DNA from: an uncultured Prevotellaceae bacterium | GTDB taxonomy: Bacteria > Bacteroidota > Bacteroidia > Bacteroidales > Muribaculaceae | Assembly (NCBI GenBank): GCA_900541935.1 | Contig: UQLZ01000009.1 | Location: 1 to 59,343, forward strand | DNA: 59,343 nt | Reading direction: 5' to 3' | Shown here: piece after piece, positions 19,301 to 27,063 of the stretch | Layout of the letters: each line of letters starts with the position of its first letter | Numbering within the stretch: position 1 is the first letter of the stretch | Notes under the pieces: generated by a model | The model's input: the letters and a program-made list of their open reading frames with translations, nothing else | What the model was told of the DNA's origin: nothing | The model's database searches: none | Made by a program: the position numbers and the translations under genes

Positions 19301-19525
19301 AACTGGTACGCACAAAGTGAAGATGTCTGCTCATTTGCTATCGCTCCTAAGATTGTTTTCGATACACCGCAGGGCAGTGTGGCTGAAATTGAGGCAGAAG
19401 AGCAGGAAGGTCCGGTTACTTATTATAACTTGCAGGGTATCCGTATTAATGCAGACCGCTTGATTCCAGGTATCTATATCCGCCAACAAGGCAAAACAGC
19501 AAAGAAAGTGATTATAACTGAGTGA
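16373..19525 (+). CDS. Secreted multidomain PKD / chitobiase-C-like protein with T9SS domain
   Basis: A 1050-residue exported protein with a signal peptide (1-23) and a beta-rich N-terminal domain. A chitobiase/hexosaminidase C-terminal-like module (about 200-280) has YSPAAGTYDEPVSVTLS and ILYTLDGSNP, and a second, degenerate copy lies at about 370-455. A jelly-roll-like segment (about 470-640) has VFIDDFKV. Two PKD domains follow (about 645-725 and 730-810), each with the pattern WEWQFPGAD or YEWSLPGTD and SKAGTYDVKL-type ends. The tail YYNLQGIRIN ... PGIYIRQQG is a Prevotella-like T9SS sorting end. No catalytic domain is recognisable. Adhesion or glycan binding at the surface is inferred from the domain mix. 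Confidence 0.88.
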   Translation: MKQFYKFFTLFAVFAFLVQNANAATWSYDWPKSATADKPDYAGGFYNFGTVYDAELTAMTRTLNGRAWTLTFDKGTKLAYLSGSGQSIGSTGAFTSQFGLSSNAFSGKITKISVTARTKASDAKFGVAVNGKAYLCNGVAEVGYTNTTTTPEEFVFIPGADGAQEGEIAMSFTIPGAAKNAYVKKIVVEYEEVASAVAAPTYSPAAGTYDEPVSVTLSADAGATILYTLDGSNPRTEGNVAVKTYSAPFEIAETTVVNAVAKVGGEMSAVAEAKYVIRKSPGLSIYGTQEFTIELLEEGSIIVDNPNNVEPITYKSSNPQVAYADKTGHIYTYAVGEAVISVKYAGNEVYLPQELLVPVKVIAKEPLAGLTVTPAGGTYNDLTEVTIQCTDARAKALWYYIGDKAMTLDELGILNEFEINKSTSMTLKLDHSCVLSVQAMGDNVWSEPQFVTYTINMPLRADFEAGEAYETVYGNGFDTDADLKEWEVSTGSSWKLAASCNAYPNLPEFSSINPNSKNSLYHKYASTGETVVISSPAVSVPEGGKVQFYSAFNPIWIFNGNVILYVTEDVPNAVPVKIWDAFLASQEAASDDVKWNKYSADLKDFVGKKVRFSFSYVLDGGDDVFIDDFKVTVPKTGVESVTVPAGEKLQFKDLSTGEPTAWEWQFPGADQPTSKEQNPAVSYSKAGTYDVKLKVTKGTETAEVTRKGYVVVQNVAPTAEIGTPEGVYYSPEAGLVVPLNTPITFKDASKGFPTAYEWSLPGTDLLTSKEKDVTVKYLKEGMFDVDLAVSNDAGRATTYIYGVKAGGESLVWNIAAKDNANLGMIELGWYGCYGGTNWLDMDAFAECFDKPAAPVNISSVNIYFASVATAGTPDAEITVSIAKADAKGMPGEVLATSKLPVSQLVDASQTYNDPTTFVLDKTVKLAEKFFVTVSGFPNGDGDNVVMFALRRQAGEKGTTYHYMKEYDDNNQPTGESNWYAQSEDVCSFAIAPKIVFDTPQGSVAEIEAEEQEGPVTYYNLQGIRINADRLIPGIYIRQQGKTAKKVIITE

Positions 19526-19552
19526 ATTTAGAATCTTTTTATCAATTATAGC

Positions 19553-19612
19553 GTATCTAAAAGAGGGTGACCTGTAAGTAATAAGACTTTAAGGTTACCC
19601 TCTTTTAGATAC
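19553..19612 (+). terminator. Hairpin family 1, copy 1 (long stem)
   Basis: A 21-bp stem with one G-T wobble (19553-19573 with 19592-19612) around an 18-base loop that carries the family core ATAAGACTTTAAGGT. It lies 27 bases after the cargo gene stop and should end its transcript. It is the longest member of a six-copy family. Confidence 0.75.
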
Positions 19613-19633
19613 CATTCGTACTATCAACCCTAT

Positions 19634-19867
19634 GCTCCTACGGAGTGCTTTCCTTATGCTAATGCATGGGCAGTGTCCCCAGACCGGTGAATAAATGTTT
19701 TTGATTCCGCAATCGCGGACGCTTGCGAGATGCGTCCCAACGGCAGTATGATTGTAAGGTTTTGATAATCAATTAACTGTAGGGACGAAATGTATTTCGT
19801 CCGCCATTGCAGAAACGTTCTCAAAACAGTATGATTCACGGACACTCTGCAGAGTGTCCCTACGGTA
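19634..19867. repeat. Modular palindrome island B
   Basis: The 483-base gap 19526-20008 has no gene. It holds two family-1 hairpins and this island. Modules: GCTCCTACGGAGTGC (19634-19648), GGACGAAATGTATTTCGTCC (19783-19802), then the 64-base segment 19796-19859 shared with island A, ending in GGACACTCTGCAGAGTGTCC (19840-19859). The last two palindromes recur in island C, with neighbouring modules in different order and orientation. Confidence 0.8.
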
Positions 19868-19945
19868 AACATTAGGCAATGTATTGAATATTAATTATTT
19901 ATATTGAAATATTGCAAATATGTCTGCCGTGTATGAACAAAAGTA

Positions 19946-19981
19946 GGGCAACCTAAAAGCCTTATGGCTTTTGGGTTGCCC
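19946..19981 (-). terminator. Hairpin family 1, copy 2: terminator of yebC
   Basis: GGGCAACC (19946-19953) pairs with the mirrored GGTTGCCC (19974-19981). The inner AAAAGCC/GGCTTTT pairs around TTAT, giving a continuous 16-bp hairpin. It lies just past the yebC stop (20009) for leftward transcripts. It and its left flank (ATGAACAAAA) recur at 48229-48280. Confidence 0.75.
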
Positions 19982-20008
19982 CTTTGTTGTATTGTTCTTT
20001 TGAAAGAA

Positions 20009-20746
20009 TTATTCTTCTCCTTCTTCAGTTTCGTCTTCTTTCATGTTGTGGAAAACGTTTTGAACGTCTTCGTCGTCTTCGAACTTTTCGAGGAGTTTTT
20101 CGATTTGCTCGCGTTGCTCGGCTGTTACTTCCTTATAGTCAGTCGGGATGCGTTCAAATTCAGCGCTTTCAATTTCAAACTCGTTTTCTTCCAAGTAGTT
20201 TTGGATATTAGCAAAAGAGTCGAATGCACCGTAGAGAACGATTGATTCGCCTTCGTCTTCAAGTTCGTCAACGCCGTAGTCAATCAATTCCAATTCGAGG
20301 TCTTCCAATGAAAGTCCTTCTTTCGGTTTGATTTTGAACACACACTTGTGGTCGAACAAGAAAGAGAGACTGCCTGTAGTTCCAAGTGAGCCACCAAATT
20401 TGTTGAAGTAACTGCGAACGTTTGCAACAGTACGAGTATTGTTGTCAGTAGCAGTTTCAACTACGATAGCGATACCGAAAGGACCATATCCTTCGTAGAT
20501 AATTTCCTTGTAATCGCTTGAATCTTTGTCAGTTGCCTTTTTAATAGCACGTTCAACAGTATCCTTAGGCATGTTAGCAGCCTTAGCGTTTTGGAGGAGT
20601 ACGCGGAGACGGGAGTTTGCTGTCGGGTCAGGACCAGCGGCTTTAACCGCGATAGTGATTTCTTTACCGATTTTAGTGAAAGTGCGGGACATGTTACCCC
20701 AGCGTTTCAATTTTCTCGCTTTGCGATATTCAAATGCTCTTCCCAT
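20009..20746 (-). CDS. yebC: YebC/PmpR-family regulatory protein
   Basis: A 245-residue protein of full family length, recognised by RKLKRWGNMSRTFTKIGKEI at the N-terminus, then ANSRLRVLLQNAKAANMPKD, and a central stretch with YEGYGPFGIAIVVE and NKFGGSLGTTGSLSFLF. The acidic C-terminal tail is common in this family. YebC proteins were first described as DNA-binding regulators; more recent work links the family to relief of ribosome stalling. It follows pheT by 28 bases and is likely in the same transcript, which fits a translation-related role. A family-1 hairpin ends the transcript. Confidence 0.95.
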   Translation of the reverse strand: MGRAFEYRKARKLKRWGNMSRTFTKIGKEITIAVKAAGPDPTANSRLRVLLQNAKAANMPKDTVERAIKKATDKDSSDYKEIIYEGYGPFGIAIVVETATDNNTRTVANVRSYFNKFGGSLGTTGSLSFLFDHKCVFKIKPKEGLSLEDLELELIDYGVDELEDEGESIVLYGAFDSFANIQNYLEENEFEIESAEFERIPTDYKEVTAEQREQIEKLLEKFEDDEDVQNVFHNMKEDETEEGEE

Positions 20747-20774
20747 TGTATATATTTTTTACTTTAGTTTTAAA

Positions 20775-23243
20775 TTATCTGAGTTTAGCGTCGAGTTGCT
20801 TTTGCAAGTTTGTGATGATTTTATTCATAACGGCATCGATTTGCTTGTCGTTAAGAGTCTTTTCGTTGTCTTGAAGAATCATGCTGACAGCGTAAGACTT
20901 TTTGCCTGGTTCGAGGTTCTTACCTTCGTAAACGTCGAATAGGGTAACTGATTTGAGCAAGCGTTTTTCAGAAGCCTTAATCACTTTTTCAACTTCGGCG
21001 AATGGAATGTCGGCGTTAAGAAGTAGAGCCAAATCGCGCTTAACAGCCATTGATTTAGGAAGGTCTTGATATTCAACTTTCTTCTTCAAAGCCATTTTCA
21101 AAAGGCTGTTCCAGTCAAATTCTGCGAAGTAAACTTCTTGGTCTATGTCGGCAGCTTTAGCGATTTTGCGGGCAACGATACCGAGTTGTCCGAGAACTTT
21201 TCCGCCACGGTTTTTATATACCAATGCTGCAGAGAATATTTCGCTCTTAGTTTGCTCTGCAACGATTTCGTTTTCTGTGATGCCGAGGCGAGCAAAGATA
21301 TTTTGAACGGTAGCCTTCAAGTCGTAAACTGTAGCCTTTCTTGCAGGAGCCGCCCAGTTTGCAGCGTAGAGGTCGCCAGTAAGCCAAAGACCGATGTGCT
21401 GCTCTTCGCTGAACGGAGCAAGAGGTTTTTCTTGAGTTGATTCTGCTTCAGGGTTGAAGAAGTAGCAACTGCCAAATTCGTACATTGCAAGGTTTGCGTT
21501 CTTTCGGTTGATATTGTGAGCGAGGCTTTCCAAACCGCCGAAGAGCAATGTTTGACGCATAACAGCGAGGTCGTTGCTTAGCGGGTTGAGAAGTTTAACG
21601 CATTTATCCAAAGGATAAGTTTCTGCAAGGTTTTCGTAGTATGAAACCGCAGTAAGAGAGTTGTTAAGAATTTCGTAGAAGCCGCTTGCACTGAGTTGCT
21701 CAGACAGGAGTTGCTGCAAGTGCTTAGAGTTGTCAGTAGGCTGACGGTATGAAAGGCTTGAGTGGATTGTTGTGCCAAATTCCACGTTGTTATAGCCATA
21801 TACTCTCAAGATTTCTTCAACGACGTCGCATGGGCGGGTTACGTCAACGCGGTATGTCGGGATAAGGATTTCGAGAGTCTTTTCATTCTCCGCAACGATT
21901 TCTATTTCGAGAGAATTTAGAATTTCCTTTATTGTTTCAACTCCGATTTCCTTACCTATAAGGCTGTTGACGTATTCAATATCCAAAGAAACCTTCGGAC
22001 GCTCAACAACTTCCGGGTATATGTCAACAATGTCGCCACATATTTCACCGCCAGCGAGTTCTTTAATCATCAAAGCGGCAAGTTTGAGGGCATAAACAGT
22101 ATTGTTAGGGTCAACGCCTCTTTCAAAACGGAAAGAAGAGTCAGTATTAAGACCTTGGCGGCGAGCAGTCTTTCTAACCCAAGTAGGGTGGAAGCAAGCC
22201 GATTCAAGGAATATGTCAGTTGCAGTTTCTGTAACTCCAGAGTCAAGGCCTCCGAAAACGCCGGCGATGCACATAGGCTCTTCAGCGTTGCAAATCATAA
22301 GGTCCTTGTCTGTCATCTTGCGTTCAACGCCGTCGAGAGTAGTGAATTTAGAACCATCATCAACGGTTCTTACAACGATTTTTTCACCTTTAACCTTTGC
22401 GAGGTCGAAGCAGTGCAACGGCTGGCACATAGAATGAAGGATGAAGTTTGTAACGTCAACAACGTTGTTGATAGGGCGCTGTCCGATTGTTGTAAGGTAG
22501 TTTCTCAACCATTCCGGGCTTTCAGCAACCTTAACGCCTCTGATTGTCAAACCACAGTATCTGATGCAGGCCTCAGGTGTTTCAACGCTTACAGGAACGG
22601 CACCGTCGTTGCGGTCTGTAGCGAAAGCGTCAACTGATGGTCTGTGAAGGTTTGCAGTGCGGCCGTTTCTAACCATCCATGCAGCCAAGTCGCGAGCAAC
22701 GCCGTAGTGAGAAGCAGCGTCGATGCGGTTAGGAGTCAAGTCAACTTCGATGAGATAGTCATCTTCGATATTGTAATATTCCTTAGCAGGCGTTCCAGGA
22801 ACGGCAGTTTCAGGGAGAACGATAATGCCGTCGTGAGATGTTCCCACGCCGATTTCGTCTTCAGCACAAATCATGCCGAATGATTCAACGCCTCTAATTT
22901 TTGATTTCTTGATAGTGAATTCTTCGTCACCGTCATAAAGTTTTGTACCAACAGTAGCGACAACGACATGTTGTCCTGCAGCCACGTTAGCGGCACCGCA
23001 AACGATTTGTGTCGGTTCGCCGTTTCCGAGGTCAACTGTAGTGATGTGAAGGTGGTCACTGTTTGGGTGCTCAACGCAGGTAAGAACCTTACCGATAACG
23101 ATGCCTTCCAATCCACCTTTGATTGTTTCCACTTTTTCCACTCCGTCAGTTTCCAAGCCAACAGAAGTAAGGGCGACAGAAACCTCTTCCGGTGTAAGGT
23201 CGAAATCAAGATAATTTTTCAACCATTTATATGATATATTCAT
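20775..23243 (-). CDS. pheT: Phenylalanyl-tRNA synthetase, beta subunit
   Basis: An 822-residue protein, normal for bacterial PheT. The start MNISYKWLKNYLDFDLTPEE is characteristic. An EMAP/tRNA-binding domain follows (about 40-150, with VLTCVEHPNSDHLHITTVDL), then the B3/4 editing region (about 210-380), the B5 domain, the catalytic-like core (with FGGLESLAHNINRKNANLA) and the C-terminal ferredoxin-fold anticodon-binding domain (last 95 residues, PKSMAVKRDLALLLN). With PheS, encoded elsewhere, it charges tRNA-Phe. It is the first gene of the pheT-yebC unit. A TAAATTTGC box on the minus strand at 23286-23294 may be its promoter. Confidence 0.97.
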   Translation of the reverse strand: MNISYKWLKNYLDFDLTPEEVSVALTSVGLETDGVEKVETIKGGLEGIVIGKVLTCVEHPNSDHLHITTVDLGNGEPTQIVCGAANVAAGQHVVVATVGTKLYDGDEEFTIKKSKIRGVESFGMICAEDEIGVGTSHDGIIVLPETAVPGTPAKEYYNIEDDYLIEVDLTPNRIDAASHYGVARDLAAWMVRNGRTANLHRPSVDAFATDRNDGAVPVSVETPEACIRYCGLTIRGVKVAESPEWLRNYLTTIGQRPINNVVDVTNFILHSMCQPLHCFDLAKVKGEKIVVRTVDDGSKFTTLDGVERKMTDKDLMICNAEEPMCIAGVFGGLDSGVTETATDIFLESACFHPTWVRKTARRQGLNTDSSFRFERGVDPNNTVYALKLAALMIKELAGGEICGDIVDIYPEVVERPKVSLDIEYVNSLIGKEIGVETIKEILNSLEIEIVAENEKTLEILIPTYRVDVTRPCDVVEEILRVYGYNNVEFGTTIHSSLSYRQPTDNSKHLQQLLSEQLSASGFYEILNNSLTAVSYYENLAETYPLDKCVKLLNPLSNDLAVMRQTLLFGGLESLAHNINRKNANLAMYEFGSCYFFNPEAESTQEKPLAPFSEEQHIGLWLTGDLYAANWAAPARKATVYDLKATVQNIFARLGITENEIVAEQTKSEIFSAALVYKNRGGKVLGQLGIVARKIAKAADIDQEVYFAEFDWNSLLKMALKKKVEYQDLPKSMAVKRDLALLLNADIPFAEVEKVIKASEKRLLKSVTLFDVYEGKNLEPGKKSYAVSMILQDNEKTLNDKQIDAVMNKIITNLQKQLDAKLR

Positions 23244-23629
23244 AGCAAGTATATTTTCTGATAAAACGATACGTCTTAAAATCTCGCAAATTTACAAATA
23301 AAATCCTGAATATGTGCAATCAAACACCGAAAACTTGCCTGAATAAAACGTTAGTACGGACTTAAATTCAAATCTGCATAAGCATATACGGTGCCATATA
23401 AGAGGTTGATGGTTGTTGCTTTCTCCAGTAATGTGTCTTTCTGTATGAATAAAATATGTTTTCTGCAAAATACACAGTATCTATACTATTTAAAATTATG
23501 TTACCGCTACCAGATTGGTTTGTATACAAATGCGGAGTATTATAAACCTTTGTCTTTGTTGCGTTTGACATAATTGACTAATTGTATGATATAGAGAGTG
23601 TCGCTATATTGAAATTGCCATATCTGACA
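23244..23629. other. Non-coding stretch between pheT and the EVE-like gene
   Basis: No convincing gene is present; short open frames here lack any recognisable composition. What can be seen is a possible pheT -7 box TAAATTTGC (minus strand, 23286-23294), the left 16-bp direct repeat (23329-23344), and a TTAGTACGGA decamer at 23351-23360 that also occurs at 16171 and 58070. Confidence 0.5.
23329..23344 (+). repeat. Left direct repeat bounding the EVE-like cassette
   Basis: GAAAACTTGCCTGAAT here is identical to 24136-24151. The two copies bracket about 0.8 kb that contains only the EVE-like gene, and flanking bases differ on both sides. This suggests a cassette inserted or still movable by recombination. 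Confidence 0.6.
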
Positions 23630-24034
23630 TCAAAGGTTCGGAAAAAATTTTCTTAAAAAGGCATCCTGCAATTCATCAAGTTCCATAAATTGACAATAAC
23701 GGTTAACACCTATTTTTTCAAGGGCGTCTAATGATAATTTATTACCATTATACATTGCTGCTGTAGGAATGAGTTTGTAACAGTCGTTATCAGGTATGAA
23801 TGGAGCAATCCAGCAGGTGTTGTCGTTACGAGTGCAATTTGTGTCAACGACTTCAAGACGATAGCGCACTTGATAATGCCCTTTGCCAATGAGATAGAGA
23901 TAGCAAATATCACCAACTTCAAATCTTTTATTGCGTGCCTTCTTCCAGTATACACATCCTAGTGTTTGAATGCTCTTTACATGATCAATAACGCTTTCTT
24001 TCCCTTTCAGTAAAAATGTTCGAATATATTCCAT
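23630..24034 (-). CDS. Orphan EVE/PUA-like domain protein
   Basis: A 134-residue soluble protein. The core VYWKKARNKRFEVGDICYLY, then QVRYRLEVVDTNCTRNDNTC and WIAPFIPDND, resembles EVE/PUA-like folds, in which an aromatic cage reads modified bases; such domains are common in restriction and other defence proteins. Here it stands alone on the minus strand, bounded by identical 16-bp direct repeats at 23329 and 24136, and lies in AT-rich sequence unlike its housekeeping neighbours. Recent acquisition is a reasonable inference. The fold assignment is by motif only and could be wrong. Confidence 0.65.
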   Translation of the reverse strand: MEYIRTFLLKGKESVIDHVKSIQTLGCVYWKKARNKRFEVGDICYLYLIGKGHYQVRYRLEVVDTNCTRNDNTCWIAPFIPDNDCYKLIPTAAMYNGNKLSLDALEKIGVNRYCQFMELDELQDAFLRKFFPNL

Positions 24035-24135
24035 ATAAAAAATAATGCTTAATTAAAAAATGATTTATTTGAGTCGCAATATACGAAATTAATTTGAAAA
24101 ATATAGTTTTAATGCACGGAAAATTAAGAGAATAA

Positions 24136-24151
24136 GAAAACTTGCCTGAAT
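24136..24151 (+). repeat. Right direct repeat bounding the EVE-like cassette
   Basis: A second exact copy of GAAAACTTGCCTGAAT, 791 bases beyond the end of the first. The 296-base gap from 24035 to 24330 otherwise holds only the ftsX promoter. Confidence 0.6.
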
Positions 24152-24271
24152 GGATTTTTGTTGGTTAAACTTTGAACCTCAATTATAAATGTCCATATTG
24201 GCAGATTGAGAATATTCTGTGGCCATTATTTCATAAAAAAATAAAAATACCTAATAAATAAGCCCTAAGGT

Positions 24272-24304
24272 CTTGACAACCGATGTGTTAATGTTGTATC
24301 TTTG
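24272..24304 (+). promoter_or_regulatory. Promoter of the ftsX-queA gene run
   Basis: CTTG (24272-24275), 21 bases, TATCTTTG (24297-24304). This is close to the Bacteroidetes consensus and lies 27 bases before the ftsX ATG. The five genes that follow have gaps of 4 to 29 bases at most and could be one transcript. Confidence 0.55.
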
Positions 24305-24330
24305 TACCTAATTTCATTATTTGGGTAATT

Positions 24331-25206
24331 ATGTCAAAGGAGAAAAAATCCAAGATATCGTATTTTCAGTCGAATTTTACGTCAACGGTTAGTGTGTCGC
24401 TCGTGTTGCTTCTTGTAGGAGTTGTTGCGTTTCTTGCAATCGTTGCCAATAATTTCAGTACTGAATTGAAGGAAAATATCGGTTTTAACGTTGTCGTTGC
24501 CGATGAGGCTTCAGCGGAAGAAATTATAGAACTTGACAAGGTCTTTAAAACTGCGCCTTATGTATCAAGAAGTAGGTTTATCTCCAAAGAAGAGGCTTTG
24601 CAGAGTTGGCAGGCAGAAACAGGTGAAAATCTTGTTGAACTATTTGGTGTAAATCCTCTTGGTGCAGAGTTTGAAGTATATGTTAAATCAGAATATGCAA
24701 ATGTTGACAGTCTGACGAAAATAGAGAAGGGACTTGTAACAGTTCCCTTTATAGATGAAATCGTTATGCACAAGGATGAGGTAGATGCTGCAACAAGAAA
24801 TATTAGCAATATAGCAGTTATACTTCTTGCCGTTGCAGCAGTTTTGCTATTTATTTCGTTCGCGCTTATTAATAATACTGTCAGGTTGACAGTCTATTCC
24901 CGACGTTTTCTTATCCACACTATGAAACTTGTTGGAGCGAAGCCGGGATTTATTCGCAAACCGTTTATTATAAGCAATATGATAAATGGAGCAATAGCGG
25001 CTATGCTTGCTATCGTTTTGCTCCTCGTCATATATTTTTCCATACAGGAAATCGACAACTCTCTACTTGCTGGCATCGACTGGATAAATAGCCTTATAGT
25101 TTTTTCTGGTCTTATCGGCATAGGAGCCATGCTTTGTGGCATTGCAGCTTTCTTTGCTTCAAGCAAATATATTAACCTTAGTTACGACGAATTATTCAAA
25201 CGATAA
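24331..25206 (+). CDS. ftsX: Cell division protein FtsX, permease-like
   Basis: A 291-residue membrane protein with the FtsX layout. It has a short cytoplasmic start, a first membrane segment (about 20-43), and an extracytoplasmic domain (about 45-165, SRSRFISKEEALQSWQAETG). Three membrane segments sit near the C-terminus (about 170-190, 220-245, 258-280), with the loop RRFLIHTMKLVGAKPGFIRK between the first two. FtsEX passes ATP-driven signals to peptidoglycan hydrolases at the septum. FtsE is not encoded beside it. ftsX followed by a DUF3098 gene, uppP, truB and queA is, from memory, a conserved order in Bacteroidetes. Confidence 0.93.
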   Translation: MSKEKKSKISYFQSNFTSTVSVSLVLLLVGVVAFLAIVANNFSTELKENIGFNVVVADEASAEEIIELDKVFKTAPYVSRSRFISKEEALQSWQAETGENLVELFGVNPLGAEFEVYVKSEYANVDSLTKIEKGLVTVPFIDEIVMHKDEVDAATRNISNIAVILLAVAAVLLFISFALINNTVRLTVYSRRFLIHTMKLVGAKPGFIRKPFIISNMINGAIAAMLAIVLLLVIYFSIQEIDNSLLAGIDWINSLIVFSGLIGIGAMLCGIAAFFASSKYINLSYDELFKR

Positions 25207-25210
25207 AAAT

Positions 25211-25456
25211 ATGAACGAAACAAACCAAACTAACGAGGGTGGAAAATTTGCTCTCGGAAAAATGAATTATATAGTAATGGGCATTGCCGCAGCCATGGTT
25301 GTTATTGGCTTTCTGATTACAGGTTCGGGAGAACCTTCAACAGAAGAAGCGTTTAATCCTGATATTTTCAGCACTTTGAGAATTGCAGTTGGCCCAACGA
25401 TTGCCTTTCTTGGCTTTGTTATGATGTTTTTTGGAATTTTAATCAAGAAAAAATAA
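25211..25456 (+). CDS. DUF3098 small membrane protein
   Basis: An 81-residue protein with two membrane segments (about 19-38 and 58-77) separated by a short loop with GSGEPSTEEAFNPDIFS. The opening GKFALGKMNYIVMGIAAAMV and the final IAFLGFVMMFFGILIKKK match the DUF3098 family, found next to ftsX in Bacteroidetes. ATG 25211 lies four bases after the ftsX stop. Its constant place between ftsX and uppP suggests an envelope or division role, but none is proven to my knowledge. Confidence 0.88.
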   Translation: MNETNQTNEGGKFALGKMNYIVMGIAAAMVVIGFLITGSGEPSTEEAFNPDIFSTLRIAVGPTIAFLGFVMMFFGILIKKK

Positions 25457-25462
25457 AAGTAA

Positions 25463-26311
25463 ATGGAAATTATTGATGCTATAATTATAGCGATTGTTGA
25501 GGGTTTGACAGAGTTTTTGCCGGTTTCTTCGACAGGTCACATGATTATTACAGAAGGATTGCTAAACGTAGAAATAACACCTTTTGTCAAGGCGTTTACA
25601 GTAATTATTCAGTTTGGAGCGATATTATCTGTCGTTTGTCTCTATTGGAAGCGATTCTTCCAGTTGAATCATGCGCCGGCTCCAGAAGGGGCATCACCGC
25701 TGAAACGCTTTTTGCACAAATATGACTTTTACTGGAAACTGCTTGTAGCCTTTATACCGGCAGCCGTTATCGGTCTTCTTGCAAGTGATTTTATCGATGA
25801 ATTGCTTGAGAGTGTTGAGGTAGTTGCCATTATGCTTATTGTTGGCGGAATCTTCATGCTTTTCTGCGACAAGATTTTCAATAAAGGCAGTGAAAAGACC
25901 GTGCTTACAGAGAAGAAGGCGTTTATGGTCGGACTTTTCCAATGTATTGCTATGATACCTGGCGTTTCCCGCTCAATGGCTACTATCGTTGGCGGTATGG
26001 CGCAGAAGATGACAAGAAAGGCAGCTGCTGAATTTTCTTTCTTCCTTGCTGTTCCAACAATGCTTGCCGCTACAGGGTATAAGGTGTTGAAACTTTTCTT
26101 GGAAGAAGATGGTGCTCAGATTCTTAGCGAGAATTTGCCTGTGCTGATTATCGGTAACGTAGTTGCATTTATTGTGGCGCTTCTTGCTATCAAGTTCTTT
26201 ATTTCCTTCGTAACCAAATATGGTTTCAAGGCTTTCGGATGGTATAGAATTTTGGTGGGAACAGCAATCTTGGTAATGATTCTTTCAGGTCAAAGCCTTG
26301 CTATAATTTAA
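25463..26311 (+). CDS. uppP: Undecaprenyl-diphosphatase UppP/BacA
   Basis: A 282-residue polytopic membrane enzyme with both BacA signature motifs: EGLTEFLPVSSTGHMIITE (about 13-31), which holds the catalytic Glu and Ser/His residues, and PGVSRSMATIVGGM (about 168-181) with the conserved Arg. It removes one phosphate from undecaprenyl diphosphate so the lipid carrier can be reused for peptidoglycan and surface glycans. High dosage gives bacitracin resistance in other bacteria. Length and motif spacing are normal. It starts six bases after the DUF3098 stop. Confidence 0.97.
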   Translation: MEIIDAIIIAIVEGLTEFLPVSSTGHMIITEGLLNVEITPFVKAFTVIIQFGAILSVVCLYWKRFFQLNHAPAPEGASPLKRFLHKYDFYWKLLVAFIPAAVIGLLASDFIDELLESVEVVAIMLIVGGIFMLFCDKIFNKGSEKTVLTEKKAFMVGLFQCIAMIPGVSRSMATIVGGMAQKMTRKAAAEFSFFLAVPTMLAATGYKVLKLFLEEDGAQILSENLPVLIIGNVVAFIVALLAIKFFISFVTKYGFKAFGWYRILVGTAILVMILSGQSLAII

Positions 26312-26323
26312 AAACGCAACAAT

Positions 26324-27034
26324 ATGCTAAATCCTATAGAAGGAGAAATTTTTCACGTTGACAAACCGTTAAAGTGGACGTCATTTGATGTTGTCAAGCG
26401 TATCCGTGGCATCCTGTCACGCCGTACAGGTAAGAAGAAACTGAAGGTTGGGCATGCTGGAACGCTTGATCCTCTTGCGACAGGCGTTATGACTATTGTA
26501 ACGGGCAAGTCAACAAAACTGATAGAAGAACTGCAAGCCCATACAAAGGAGTATGTTGCAACAATCCGTCTTGGAGCGACGACGCCGTCGTATGACCTTG
26601 AAACCGAGGTTGATGCGGAATACCCGTGGGAACATATAACGCGCGAAGGTGTTGAGGAAACCTTGACAAAATTCATTGGCAGGATACAGCAGACGCCTCC
26701 GGCATACTCTGCCTGCAAGATTGACGGCAAAAGGGCGTACAAGATGGCAAGAAAGGGCAAGGAGGTTAACATCAAGCCTAAAGAACTCGTTATTGATGAG
26801 ATTGAATTGCTGTCATTTGAAATGCCAACAATCGTTATCCGCGTTGTTTGCAGTAAAGGAACGTACATCCGGGCACTCGCACGAGATATTGGCGAAGCAC
26901 TCGGCTCAGGCGGACACTTGACCGCCTTGCGACGCACAAGAGTTGGAAGCGTTAGGGTGGAAAACTGTCATAGCGTTGATGATTTGACAAAGATATTAGA
27001 AAACGAACAAATAATAAATCCGGAAGAATTATGA
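26324..27034 (+). CDS. truB: tRNA pseudouridine-55 synthase TruB
   Basis: A 236-residue enzyme with the family motifs VDKPLKWTSFDVVKRIRG at the start, GHAGTLDPLATGVM with the catalytic Asp near residue 48, the PPAYSACKIDGKRAYKMARK segment, and CSKGTYIRALARDIGEALG. It makes pseudouridine 55 in the T loop of tRNAs. It lacks a long C-terminal PUA domain, which is common in Bacteroidetes. Its stop overlaps the first possible queA ATG (ATGA at 27031-27034). Confidence 0.97.
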   Translation: MLNPIEGEIFHVDKPLKWTSFDVVKRIRGILSRRTGKKKLKVGHAGTLDPLATGVMTIVTGKSTKLIEELQAHTKEYVATIRLGATTPSYDLETEVDAEYPWEHITREGVEETLTKFIGRIQQTPPAYSACKIDGKRAYKMARKGKEVNIKPKELVIDEIELLSFEMPTIVIRVVCSKGTYIRALARDIGEALGSGGHLTALRRTRVGSVRVENCHSVDDLTKILENEQIINPEEL

Positions 27035-27063
27035 ACTTGATGGAAGTTATGGGTAACCGTGAA

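Noticed and set aside
23368..23573. Short open frames on both strands before the EVE-like gene
   Set aside because: Low-information sequences that oppose each other, with no promoter and no family resemblance.
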